Of a stretch of 33,823 bases of DNA, positions 6,155-13,421 are shown piece by piece. Location of the stretch: contig JAFGKC010000058.1 in NCBI GenBank assembly GCA_016928765.1, positions 1 to 33,823 of the forward strand. The letters run 5' to 3'. The position numbers were made by a program, and so were the translations under genes. Positions within the stretch are counted from its first letter, which is position 1; every line of letters begins with the position of its first letter. A model generated the notes under the pieces. The model saw only the letters and a list, made by a program, of their open reading frames with translations, made no database searches and had not been told where the DNA came from. This DNA comes from Syntrophaceae bacterium (GTDB lineage Bacteria > Desulfobacterota > Syntrophia > Syntrophales > Smithellaceae).

Positions 6155-6502
6155 CTAAATTAATGTTTAATAATACCTGATAGATATATTATGTCCCTTC
6201 TTTATTTTGATCAAAATAACTGGCTTTTTATCAGCAAATAAGAAGAAAAAAGGAACGATTCTATTAAACTGCAAGGCGAAAGGATAAAGAGATTGCCCTG
6301 CAGGAATTCCGTTGCATGAAAAAGTTATGCCCTTGAGAATTCTGGATTCCCCGGTCTCGCCGGGGAATGACACAAGGGAGAGATGGATTTCTGTTGTTTG
6401 CTTCTGCGTATGCCGGATGCACAGGAATAAAAAAGGAAGGGAAGGATTCCCGCTAGGATTGTTCAGGAATTACAGAGGAGGGAATAGCTTTTTTCTCTAA
6501 TA
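6155..6502. other. Non-coding stretch with one dispersed hairpin
   Basis: No supported gene lies between the LEA-like promoter and the hydrolase promoter. The only clear structure is the 30-bp hairpin at 6343-6372. A 62-codon plus-strand frame (6312-6500) and a 68-codon minus-strand frame cross that hairpin, lack ribosome-binding sites and are judged not to be genes. Confidence 0.5.
6343..6372. repeat. 30-bp dispersed hairpin repeat, copy A
   Basis: TGGATTCCCCGG, centre TCTCG, CCGGGGAATGACA. ATTCCCCGG pairs with CCGGGGAAT. It is identical over 30 bp to 7919-7948. Confidence 0.8.
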
Positions 6503-6582
6503 TTGACATTTATGACGCATTGTTATTGTTAATGGCTTAATAACTGAGACGAATTATTTATTATATGTCGAGAAAAGCATAA

Positions 6583-7347
6583 ATGCCTTTTGTAGAAAAC
6601 AATGGCGTAAAAATATATTTTGAGGCGCGAGGGCAAGGCCATCCTATTGTTTTATTGCATGGCTTTACCGGCAATCTTCAGCAATGGAAGTTGGCCGGCT
6701 ATAGTTCTCGCCTTGAAAAATCCTACCGCGTAATACTTATTGATCAGCGCGGACACGGTCAAAGCGATAAACCCCACGACGCGGGTGCGTACAGCCTCAA
6801 CAAAAGGATGGAAGATGTCATCAGTGTTCTTGATCACCTGGATATTAAAAAAGTTATCTTGTTTGGCTATTCCATGGGCGGATGGCTTGCGTTCGCTCTT
6901 GCCGTTTATTTTCCTGGACGGGTAGCCGGTTTGGTTATCGACGGAGCGCATCCTTTTGAGGATAACGTTGATGAATTTACCGGCGTTGATGGTTCAGATA
7001 GCAATATTTTCCTGCGTGCGCTAGCGTCTTTCATAGGCGAGGAAATCGCGCCGGAGTTCCAGCCCATCATTCTTCAAAATGATCTGGTCGCGGTTTCTGC
7101 CGCGGCACAGCCCAGAGAATCCCTTGAAAAACAATTACCCTGCATAAAGGCGCCATGTTTACTTTTTGCGGGGGAAGCCGATAAGCGGTTTGAAAAAATA
7201 AAACTTTGTGCCGAAAAGTTGCCTAATGCCAAGTTTCTTATGGTTCCTTCAGCCGGGCATGCCATGGCGCTTTTTAAGGCGGATGTTGTGCTGCCTGCAG
7301 TAATTGGTTTTTTGAAGAGAAGCTTTCCCACCAGACAAGGCAGTTAA
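6583..7347 (+). CDS. Alpha/beta hydrolase
   Basis: A 254-residue cytoplasmic protein with the complete alpha/beta-hydrolase pattern: HGFTGN oxyanion loop at 26-31, IDQRGHGQSDKP at 53-64, nucleophile Ser97 in GYSMGG, probable acid Asp200 in FAGEADKRF and His226 in PSAGHAMA. It is closest in feel to the MenH/BioH/esterase group, but the substrate cannot be told from sequence. The ATG has only a weak purine run upstream. TTGACA at 6503 with a poor -10 box could be its promoter. No signal peptide is present. The thioesterase 125 bp downstream has its own promoter and need not be functionally linked. Confidence 0.9.
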   Translation: MPFVENNGVKIYFEARGQGHPIVLLHGFTGNLQQWKLAGYSSRLEKSYRVILIDQRGHGQSDKPHDAGAYSLNKRMEDVISVLDHLDIKKVILFGYSMGGWLAFALAVYFPGRVAGLVIDGAHPFEDNVDEFTGVDGSDSNIFLRALASFIGEEIAPEFQPIILQNDLVAVSAAAQPRESLEKQLPCIKAPCLLFAGEADKRFEKIKLCAEKLPNAKFLMVPSAGHAMALFKADVVLPAVIGFLKRSFPTRQGS

Positions 7348-7393
7348 TGAAGAAGGAAAGTATTACGCGAGGTAGGTTGTTGTGCAACGTCTA

Positions 7394-7422
7394 TTGACAC
7401 ACGCGGTAAATATTTATATCTG
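7394..7422 (+). promoter_or_regulatory. Probable promoter for the thioesterase gene
   Basis: TTGACA at 7394-7399 is perfect. The -10 box is less clear: TATCTG at 17 bp (7417-7422) or TATATC at 15 bp. The leader would be about 45 bases. Confidence 0.55.
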
Positions 7423-7472
7423 ACTGATTATGAATAAAATACTAAACGTTATATTTCACAAGGAAGTTTAAA

Positions 7473-7901
7473 ATGCCAAAGTTTGATGAAAAAGCTATCG
7501 CGGAATTCAGGCGCCCCTTCGAAGAGAAAGGCGGCGATATTTTTATCGCGTTAGGAATCACGCCGGTGGAAATCGATGAAGGCCGCGCAGTTATGAAAAT
7601 GCCCTTTTGCCCCAACACAAGTCAATTTACGGGAGTATTCGCCGCGGGAGCTTTGATTTCGCTTGCTGATATAACCGCTACGGCGGCTTGTAGAAAAGAT
7701 GACGGTACATTTCCCTTCTCCATACAGCTAAACGCTAATCTCCTGCGTAACACAGACGCTGGTGACGTAACTGCAGAAGCGCTGGTGGTGCATTCCGGGC
7801 GCACGGTAAAAGTTGTGGAAACCACAGTCAGAGATGAAAAAGATCAGGTGCTGGTGCGTGTGACAACAACGCACCTCATTGTATCTTCAGCGAAGAAATA
7901 A
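7473..7901 (+). CDS. PaaI-type hotdog-fold thioesterase
   Basis: A 142-residue single hotdog domain. The typical long-helix segment is FTGVFAAGALISLADITATA at 52-71, where Asp66 sits at the usual catalytic acid position; the customary HGG at the start of this helix is replaced by VFAAG. The strand pattern that follows (SIQLNANLLRNT, then VTAEALVVHSGRTVKVVETTV) is characteristic of the PaaI/YdiI-like family that hydrolyses acyl-CoA thioesters. Substrate unknown. AAGGAAG precedes the ATG at 9 bases. No membrane segment. The gene ends just before the second copy of the 30-bp hairpin. Confidence 0.88.
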   Translation: MPKFDEKAIAEFRRPFEEKGGDIFIALGITPVEIDEGRAVMKMPFCPNTSQFTGVFAAGALISLADITATAACRKDDGTFPFSIQLNANLLRNTDAGDVTAEALVVHSGRTVKVVETTVRDEKDQVLVRVTTTHLIVSSAKK

Positions 7902-7918
7902 AAAACCGCGGGAAATCT

Positions 7919-7948
7919 TGGATTCCCCGGTCTCGCCGGGGAATGACA
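7919..7948. repeat. 30-bp dispersed hairpin repeat, copy B
   Basis: Identical over 30 bp to 6343-6372, and 18 bp beyond the stop of the thioesterase gene. It could assist transcript ending or stabilise the 3' end of the mRNA. Confidence 0.8.
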
Positions 7949-8108
7949 AAATTAAAATATCAAAAAACTTGCAAAATATTTCTGAATGCATAAAATTACC
8001 AGTATTAATGATTTTGTATTTTTGATAATAACATTGCTAAATAAAGCGCAGTTATTTAAAAAATAAATCACACTGTTTATTAATGAGACAGAAGGAGAAG
8101 TTGTTATT

Positions 8109-8324
8109 ATGAGCGATGAAACCGAAGAGGAAATTTTAGACGCGGAGTTGACGGATGACGCGCTGGAAAAGACAATGAAAAAGGCGGAAAATGAAGCCGC
8201 CCGTATATTGAATCAATCAAGGGAATTGCTGAAGACGCTCAGGCCGGAAACAGTGAAGCAGGAAGAAGAAAAACCGGAAGAAAATGAAGCGGCGGGCGAA
8301 AGCGAAAATATGGAATCATCGTAG
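8109..8324 (+). CDS. Small acidic hypothetical protein
   Basis: A 71-residue highly charged protein with AGAAGGAGAAG upstream (about 8-10 bases from the ATG) and a terminator 25 bp after its stop. Residues 16-45 (DDALEKTMKKAENEAARILN and following) look like a single amphipathic helix; the remainder is Glu-rich and probably disordered. No family recognised. A weak promoter (TTGCAA at 7969, 16 bp, TAAAAT at 7991) lies upstream. Function unknown. Confidence 0.6.
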   Translation: MSDETEEEILDAELTDDALEKTMKKAENEAARILNQSRELLKTLRPETVKQEEEKPEENEAAGESENMESS

Positions 8325-8349
8325 AATTGATAAAAGATGTATTTTAAAT

Positions 8350-8384
8350 AAAAGAGGCTTGGATTTTATTTCCAAGCCTCTTTT
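8350..8384 (+). terminator. Bidirectional terminator between convergent genes
   Basis: AAAAGAGGCTTGGA (8350-8363), loop TTTTATT, TCCAAGCCTCTTTT (8371-8384): a perfect 14-bp stem with A- and T-rich flanks, usable by the gene ending at 8324 and by the minus-strand gene ending at 8418. Confidence 0.85.
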
Positions 8385-8417
8385 CTGTCTATGGTCCATA
8401 TCGTTGTCATTTTTATT

Positions 8418-9401
8418 TCAGGGCAGGTTAGGCCGCGCCGGACGCACACCGGTTCGGGGAATCGATTTTAAAGCGGTTGGCAGCGTTATTCTTTGACCAG
8501 TCCCTCCGCTTAAAGAAAATATTATTGTTTCCAGTTGGATGCCTGCTATCAGCAATTGGCGGGCTGTGCGCGGACGCTCGGTGCCGCATACAGCCGGGAA
8601 AGCTATATCGACACTGTAATTCATGCGTGCGGGCACCAGCTCAGAGCCTAATGTTGAGTGCATTGCCTCAACAATATTTACCAAATTACGGCCAGGATTT
8701 AAGATTGAGGATGTTTGCAGCACAGTGCGTCCATCTCTTAATAAGTAAAATGTGGCGCTTCCTCTTGCTGTTGATGTGTAATCCATGTTTAATCCCAAAT
8801 TCAGCACGTTAGAACGGAGAGGATCTGTAACCGGTTCCAGATTCATCGGGGGGAAAGAGGCATTTATTCCAATAACAGTTCCTCCCACGATTGTGGGAGC
8901 GCCCGGAGCGTCACTACTGCGGTAGGCCCCCTCTGAAACTCTGTATCCTGTACCGCGATTACCCAGACGAAGCCGCGCGTTCAGACAGGCGTTGTTAATA
9001 AGAATAGCGCTGCCTAGGCCGGTTCCGGGGAAATGCGCGTACACATTGAAACACTTTCTTGCCGGAGCGGGATTAGGTATTAAGTAAGCCGCGCGGATGG
9101 TAAACGAACGCCCAGACGTGTAAGAATGCCCGCTAAGGCTTGGCCGGGCGGGATTAGGAGTTTCTGAAGCATCAACAATAGAGAAGTTTATCGGGATAGG
9201 GTCAGCAGAGGGGCTCTCTATATGAAAACGAATATCCGCAAATACCGTTTGTCCCGGTCTTGCGTCCGCGGGGGTAAAGGTTATGCCTTCTCCCACAACA
9301 ACAGTTTGCGCGGGAGAGTTTACCGGCAATAAAAATAAAACACACGCGATGAAAATAATAACGGAAATGATTATTTTGGAGATTATTTTATTTTGTTCCA
9401 T
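8418..9401 (-). CDS. Secreted protein of unknown function
   Basis: A 327-residue protein with a long signal peptide (hydrophobic residues about 8-27, likely cleavage near SPAQT at 29-33). The mature part is rich in Ser, Thr, Asn, Gly and Pro and predicted mostly beta. The start, EGITFTPADARPGQTVFADI, resembles the opening strands of CARDB/Ig-like secreted domains, but no catalytic or binding motif is recognised. Two cysteines (CFNVYAHF and NNACLNARL) may form a disulfide and a third (AVCGTE) is near the C-terminus. AGGAGGG lies upstream of the ATG at good distance. No clear promoter was seen. It shares a terminator with the convergent gene at 8109. Confidence 0.7.
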   Translation of the reverse strand: MEQNKIISKIIISVIIFIACVLFLLPVNSPAQTVVVGEGITFTPADARPGQTVFADIRFHIESPSADPIPINFSIVDASETPNPARPSLSGHSYTSGRSFTIRAAYLIPNPAPARKCFNVYAHFPGTGLGSAILINNACLNARLRLGNRGTGYRVSEGAYRSSDAPGAPTIVGGTVIGINASFPPMNLEPVTDPLRSNVLNLGLNMDYTSTARGSATFYLLRDGRTVLQTSSILNPGRNLVNIVEAMHSTLGSELVPARMNYSVDIAFPAVCGTERPRTARQLLIAGIQLETIIFSLSGGTGQRITLPTALKSIPRTGVRPARPNLP

Positions 9402-9682
9402 TTTGATATTCCCTCCTTTTTATTTATTTCCGGACTTTTAATGAACCTTTATACGGGTGCCTGTAAAACTTATAAACGGGTTTATGCAACAGCACGATTG
9501 AGATTAATATAGGAAAAGAATGATCAAATATCCATGTATTTTTAATCCTTTTTATTAAGCGGGAACATGTCTGAAAATCGTCAGAATTACTCAAATATCC
9601 GCCCAAAATAATAAAGTGACTATTTATAATCCGAATAAATTTTCGCTTAAGAAAATAAAATATAGATATTTAAGCTTAAATC
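9402..9682. other. Intergenic stretch, no gene seen
   Basis: Apart from the ribosome-binding site of the 9401 gene this AT-rich stretch shows no coding frame with a ribosome-binding site, no convincing promoter and no repeat. It should contain the promoter of the minus-strand gene at 8418-9401. Confidence 0.4.
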
Positions 9683-9717
9683 AAAGAGGCCCGGAGATTA
9701 CGCTCCAGGCCTCTTTT
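9683..9717 (-). terminator. Terminator after the Trp/Arg-rich secreted protein
   Basis: AAAGAGGCCCGGAG (9683-9696), loop ATTACG, CTCCAGGCCTCTTT (9703-9716), with one mismatch in the stem. It lies about 38 bp beyond the stop at 9755. Arms and right flank (CCTCTTTTCTGT) closely resemble the terminator at 8350. Confidence 0.7.
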
Positions 9718-9754
9718 CTGTTTCAGGGAGGGATTTTTTAATATATATATTTTT

Positions 9755-10327
9755 CTATCTTCTGCGGCCTCTTCTGGAATTATCCCTTTTGTGTATATCG
9801 CCACCTCTTTTGTAATCATTTCTTTGTTGGTAATTATATCCTTGCTGCCTTTGCCGTGTATCCAGGCCGCGCACGCCCCAGTAATTTTGTTTTTCCCAAT
9901 GCCTGTCTTTTTGCCAGCCGCTCCAGTTTCGTTCAACTTCATGATGAGGAACGCGGCGCTGCTCCCATTGATGCCCTTTCCAGTGTTGCTGGTTATAGTT
10001 GGTGCGCCAGTCTGATGGAACTCGTCCGTGAAATGACGGTGTGCCTTTATAGTATGCCCAATCTCTGTCGTGATGACGAGAACGGTACCAGCGATTCTGC
10101 CAAGGGCGCCACCACCAGCCGCCATAAAAAAAGATCTCTTCTTGGATATCAGGAACGGTATAAACATCTGTTTCTGGAATAACTACCAGCCACGGCGGCA
10201 CCGGAAGCAGAAGCGGCGGCGGCAACGGAATTCTGACGCCCACGTCAACATGTCCCATTGCCAGCACCGAGGTAGGCATAAGAACCAGCAACAAAAATAA
10301 AATTGTTTTAAGAAGTATCTTTTTCAT
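9755..10327 (-). CDS. Secreted Trp/Arg/Gln-rich protein
   Basis: A 190-residue protein with a signal peptide (1-23, ending SVLA/M) and GAAAGGAG before the ATG. Residues 30-50 are Pro/Leu-rich, followed by the aromatic core FYGGWWWRPWQNRWYRSRHH at about 67-86. The segment WAYYKGTPSFHGRVPSDWRT and the repeated HWKGHQWEQ / WSGWQKDRHWEK suggest relation to a group of proteobacterial secreted proteins with a YWYRPYRGRWY-type core. The C-terminus is a basic Gln/Arg/Asn-rich tail ending RRGRRR, probably disordered. Function unknown. A 163-codon frame in another phase across the same DNA is a shadow. Confidence 0.7.
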   Translation of the reverse strand: MKKILLKTILFLLLVLMPTSVLAMGHVDVGVRIPLPPPLLLPVPPWLVVIPETDVYTVPDIQEEIFFYGGWWWRPWQNRWYRSRHHDRDWAYYKGTPSFHGRVPSDWRTNYNQQHWKGHQWEQRRVPHHEVERNWSGWQKDRHWEKQNYWGVRGLDTRQRQQGYNYQQRNDYKRGGDIHKRDNSRRGRRR

Positions 10328-10614
10328 TTTTCTTTTCTCCTTTCAGGATGGTTTTAAATCACCATGATTTTATTTTGTTCCGCCTTTTACCGGTAATTAA
10401 GAGCAAGCACTATGCCAACCGTAAAATTTATAAGGTAACATATTGTAATAATAGATTTATTGCTGATTTTATTGAGGCCGCGATTTTTTTCAGAAAAAAA
10501 CGAGTGGATACTAATTATCCAAAGGTGTTATTCCGACTGCTAAAATATTATCCAGTTGATGATACTAAAGAGTCAAAAAGAAATAGTCTGTGTCCACCGT
10601 TTTCCGCGCGAGAG
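10328..10614. other. Divergent intergenic region, no gene supported
   Basis: Lies between the minus-strand secreted protein and the plus-strand SHOCT gene. A 109-codon open frame (10348-10677) runs through it but has no ribosome-binding site, crosses the promoter at 10615 and has an unconvincing composition, so it is not accepted. The stretch presumably holds the promoter of the 10327 gene, which I could not identify. Confidence 0.4.
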
Positions 10615-10644
10615 TTGACAAAAATAGCATCAATTGCCTTATTA
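10615..10644 (+). promoter_or_regulatory. Probable promoter for the SHOCT lipoprotein gene
   Basis: TTGACA at 10615-10620, 18 bp, TTATTA at 10639-10644 (or TATTAT one base later). The leader would be about 25 bases and includes the GGAGGGG ribosome-binding site. Confidence 0.5.
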
Positions 10645-10676
10645 TTTTTAAATAAAGAAGGGAGGGGAAAAGCGTG

Positions 10677-10991
10677 ATGAAAAAAGCATTTACATTTGCA
10701 GCTTTTTTGTTGCTGACAATATTGGTCGCTTCCTGCGGTCCCTACGGACCAATGCACCGGTGGGGGGATGGCCCGATGATGAATTATGGTTTCGGATACG
10801 GAGGGATGTTTATGTGGATAATATTTTTGATTATTCTGGGTGTGGCGATTTATTTTATTGTCCAGACCTTGAAGAATAAAAATATAAGCGGCGATGTTCA
10901 GGAAACGCCCCTGAGCATTCTGAAAAAAAGATACGCCAAAGGTGAAATTACAAAAGAAGAATTCGACCGCATGAAAAAAGATTTAGAGTAG
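10677..10991 (+). CDS. SHOCT-domain lipoprotein with one membrane helix
   Basis: A 104-residue protein: signal peptide with lipobox LVASC (C20), a Gly/Met/Tyr/Trp-rich stretch (MHRWGDGPMMNYGFGYGG), a hydrophobic helix at about 46-66 (MWIIFLIILGVAIYFIVQ), and a C-terminal SHOCT motif (PLSILKKRYAKGEITKEEFD, then RMKKDLE). SHOCT is a short helical oligomerisation motif found at protein ends. If the Cys is not lipidated, the protein would have two membrane helices instead. GTG at 10674 and ATG at 10677 are both possible; ATG gives the usual MKK opening. It is a single gene and the role is unknown. Confidence 0.82.
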   Translation: MKKAFTFAAFLLLTILVASCGPYGPMHRWGDGPMMNYGFGYGGMFMWIIFLIILGVAIYFIVQTLKNKNISGDVQETPLSILKKRYAKGEITKEEFDRMKKDLE

Positions 10992-11002
10992 GCGCGTAGA
11001 CA

Positions 11003-11034
11003 CTTATCATTCCCGCCTGGGCGGGAATGATAAG
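11003..11034. repeat. Perfect 15-bp inverted repeat between convergent genes
   Basis: CTTATCATTCCCGCC (11003-11017), spacer TG, GGCGGGAATGATAAG (11020-11034). The core CATTCCCGCC...GGCGGGAATG is the same type as the 30-bp hairpins at 6343 and 7919. It lies between the ends of the SHOCT gene and glpC and probably forms a 3'-end hairpin for both transcripts. Confidence 0.8.
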
Positions 11035-11040
11035 CTGCGT

Positions 11041-12228
11041 TTATTTTTCATCGGTAATGCCCAATGATTCACAGATGATTTCTGCGGGATCAAGCGCGTC
11101 CATGCCGGAAAGGCCGCCCAACTGCATGCGGCAGGAGCCGCAGTCGGCCATAATATTTTCCGCGCCGGTTTTTTTAATCAGGGAAACGGCGCGCGTACCC
11201 AGTTGCACCGCTGTTTCTTCGTTTGTTTTTTTAAATCCGTAACTGCCGTTGAGTCCGCAGCAGGTGTCGTCAAATATTTCGTATTCCAGGCCCGGAATCA
11301 TCGCCATGATTTTCGCCGCGGGATAACCAATGCCCAGCGCGCGCAGGTGGCAGGGAATGTGATAAACAATTTTACGCTTTACTTCTACGAATTGCGGCTC
11401 AATATATCCGTCATCAATCAGTCCAATGATATATTCATGCAGATCATAGGTGTTTTCGGTAATTTTTTTCGCCAGTGATATTTCCAGGATGCCGGGATAG
11501 TCATGCATCAGGCACAAGCCGCAGGAAGTGCAGGTGTAAATTACATCGTAGCCCGCGTCGATGTAATTGGATAAAGACGCGGCGTTTTTTTGGGCGAAGT
11601 AGCGCGCAATTGCCAGGTTACCATTGCCCAGCGCGGGCAGGCCGCAGCACCATTGCTCTGGCAGAACTACATCAACGTCAAATGATTCCAAAAGTCGGAT
11701 TATTTTTCTGCCGATGTCGGGACGATAAAAATTTATGAAACAGCCGTAGAAAAAAGCCACTTTTTTTATTGCTTTGCTTTTCTTTTTCTTCTCACTTTTC
11801 ATAGTCTTAAAACTGAATTTGGGAAAAGGAATATAGGTCGTGATGCCCATGGCGTGAAATATTTTCTTGCCGATTTTGGTACTTGCCACTTTGTTGGCAA
11901 CGGGAGCCGTAAGCGATCCCAGCGCGCTTAAATAATAATTGTTGGCGAAAAGCAGATGAGCCAGAGTGCGGGGATGCTGCAGGCCGTATCTTTGCTGTGC
12001 CTGCAGGATAATTTCCGCCGGATCAACGCCGCAGGGGCAAGCCATATTGCAACGCTTGCACTGGCTGCACAAAAGCACCCAATTATCCACGGATTTTTCT
12101 TTTTCCATGCGAAAACGCTGCGCGTCCGGCCCCGCCTGTTTCGGACCGGGAAAATCAGGATTAACGCGGAACACGGGGCAGTTTTCCACGCAAATTGTGC
12201 AGCGTATGCAGTGCTCAAAATTAATCAT
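11041..12228 (-). CDS. glpC: Anaerobic glycerol-3-phosphate dehydrogenase, subunit C
   Basis: A 395-residue protein, almost the same length as the Escherichia coli subunit. It carries two 4Fe-4S binding sets near the N-terminus (C7, C10, C13, C17 and C54, C57, C60, C64) and two CCG domains (WCCGLPALG and TCCGLNGSYG), typical of subunits passing electrons from the flavoprotein pair to menaquinone at the inner membrane. The ATG at 12228 overlaps the glpB stop (ATGA); the open frame continues further upstream but that part overlaps glpB and is not homologous, so the shorter start is chosen. Last gene of glpKABC. Confidence 0.93.
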   Translation of the reverse strand: MINFEHCIRCTICVENCPVFRVNPDFPGPKQAGPDAQRFRMEKEKSVDNWVLLCSQCKRCNMACPCGVDPAEIILQAQQRYGLQHPRTLAHLLFANNYYLSALGSLTAPVANKVASTKIGKKIFHAMGITTYIPFPKFSFKTMKSEKKKKSKAIKKVAFFYGCFINFYRPDIGRKIIRLLESFDVDVVLPEQWCCGLPALGNGNLAIARYFAQKNAASLSNYIDAGYDVIYTCTSCGLCLMHDYPGILEISLAKKITENTYDLHEYIIGLIDDGYIEPQFVEVKRKIVYHIPCHLRALGIGYPAAKIMAMIPGLEYEIFDDTCCGLNGSYGFKKTNEETAVQLGTRAVSLIKKTGAENIMADCGSCRMQLGGLSGMDALDPAEIICESLGITDEK

Positions 12229-13421
12229 TTTATATACCCCATGCAGGAAGCTGCCGCGGCGTGCCCGGTGGCCAGAGCCATACCGTGCCCGCAGCCGTTT
12301 TTCAAAACATCCGTGTGCGCGATAATGCCGCCGCAAACAAAAACGTTTTCCCAATCCGCTTCTTTCGGGCGGAAAGACGAATCGACGATTATTCCCGCTT
12401 TGCCGATGCCGTGATTCAAAGAAAAATAATCGCTGTCAAACCAGTTGTCTCTCTGCCCGGGAACGAGGACGGGCAGGTTGAAAATATTTTCCACGATCGT
12501 GTCGCGCCGCGCCGTCAGGCCGCCGCCGACAAAAGAACCGGAAGCAAGAATAAAAGCTTTCGCGTTGAGGCTTTTGGGGCGTCCCTCTGAAGGAGAGGTT
12601 ACCGCCTCAATTATTTTTTTTGTTTTCTCCACGCCGCTCACCGGCCAGCTCCAGTAAATCATGCCGCCCTTTTTTCGGAAATAATCTTTCAGCGCGTTGA
12701 AAAGCCTGCGGCCGGGCATGGAAGGCGGAATGGTGGGGATTTCAAAAACCTTACGCCCCAGCCGCTCTTCTATTTTTTTTGTAATCATTCCCGCCGATTC
12801 CAGTCCTAAAACAGCGGGGAAGGCGATTTTCCCCTCCCGAATATTCAGTTTTTCCAGCCATGAAATAAATTTCTCCAGAAAATCTTCCCGCTCAAAATTT
12901 GTCGCCAAGCCCATGGTGGTGGACGCGCCCGCGTCATATGTCGAAAAAGAAGCGTTCTTGCGCCTAGCGGTTATGTAGCTTGGATAAAAATCTTTCAAGC
13001 CGGAAAAAGTTATTATATGCAGATCATCTTTTTCATCCTGTGGCGCGGCGGCCATGGTGGAAGGCACGAGGCATGTTGTCTTGAAAGTTCCCAGAGCGGA
13101 AAGAACATAGCGGTTGGTCTCCGGGGAACCAATATAAGAAAATCCCATCTGCGCCATTGATTCTTTGAATTTTTCAATCGATTCGCGTATCACGGCGCGC
13201 GAGACAAGATGATAAGGGTGTTCGTCGGGGAGATGGCTTACGCCGTGCAGCGGGTCATGATCGAGAGAACAAATGTCAATACAGCCTGTGGAAAGACACG
13301 CGGTAGGTTCTCCTTTGGCGACTAAGGCAACATTGTAACCTTTTTCCGCCAGAATAGCGCCCGCGGTCAATCCCGCCACACCCGCGCCGATAATAATTAC
13401 ATCATGCTGAATTACGCCCAC
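12225..13421 (-). CDS. glpB: Anaerobic glycerol-3-phosphate dehydrogenase, subunit B
   Basis: A 398-residue flavoprotein. It begins with a Rossmann motif (VIIIGAGVAGLTAGAILAEK) and has the GlpB hallmarks CLSTGCIDI and, near the C-terminus, VFVCGGIIAHTDVL and GCGHGMALATG. With GlpA it forms the catalytic dimer that oxidises glycerol-3-phosphate to dihydroxyacetone phosphate. The start is taken as GTG at 13421, which shares a base with the glpA stop (TAGTG) and has GAGAGGAA upstream; the open frame extends 25 codons further but that would overlap glpA deeply and has no counterpart in the family. Translation is probably coupled to glpA and to glpC. Confidence 0.9.
   Translation of the reverse strand: MGVIQHDVIIIGAGVAGLTAGAILAEKGYNVALVAKGEPTACLSTGCIDICSLDHDPLHGVSHLPDEHPYHLVSRAVIRESIEKFKESMAQMGFSYIGSPETNRYVLSALGTFKTTCLVPSTMAAAPQDEKDDLHIITFSGLKDFYPSYITARRKNASFSTYDAGASTTMGLATNFEREDFLEKFISWLEKLNIREGKIAFPAVLGLESAGMITKKIEERLGRKVFEIPTIPPSMPGRRLFNALKDYFRKKGGMIYWSWPVSGVEKTKKIIEAVTSPSEGRPKSLNAKAFILASGSFVGGGLTARRDTIVENIFNLPVLVPGQRDNWFDSDYFSLNHGIGKAGIIVDSSFRPKEADWENVFVCGGIIAHTDVLKNGCGHGMALATGHAAAASCMGYIK

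Noticed and set aside
6312-6500. 62-codon plus-strand frame with cysteines
   Set aside because: It crosses the 30-bp hairpin repeat, lacks a ribosome-binding site and overlaps the presumed hydrolase promoter region.
9676-10167. 163-codon minus-strand frame overlapping the Trp-rich gene
   Set aside because: It is in another phase of the same DNA and runs through the terminator; the 9755-10327 frame has the signal peptide and ribosome-binding site.
10348-10677. 109-codon plus-strand frame before the SHOCT gene
   Set aside because: No ribosome-binding site, it overlaps the SHOCT gene start and its promoter, and the product has no recognisable domain or signal peptide.
12229-12354. Upstream extension of glpC by 42 codons
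   Set aside because: The extension overlaps glpB in another phase and shows no homology; the ATG at 12228 overlaps the glpB stop in the usual ATGA manner.
11956-12414. Plus-strand frames opposite glpC/glpB
   Set aside because: They are antisense shadows of two confidently identified genes with overlapping start and stop codons.
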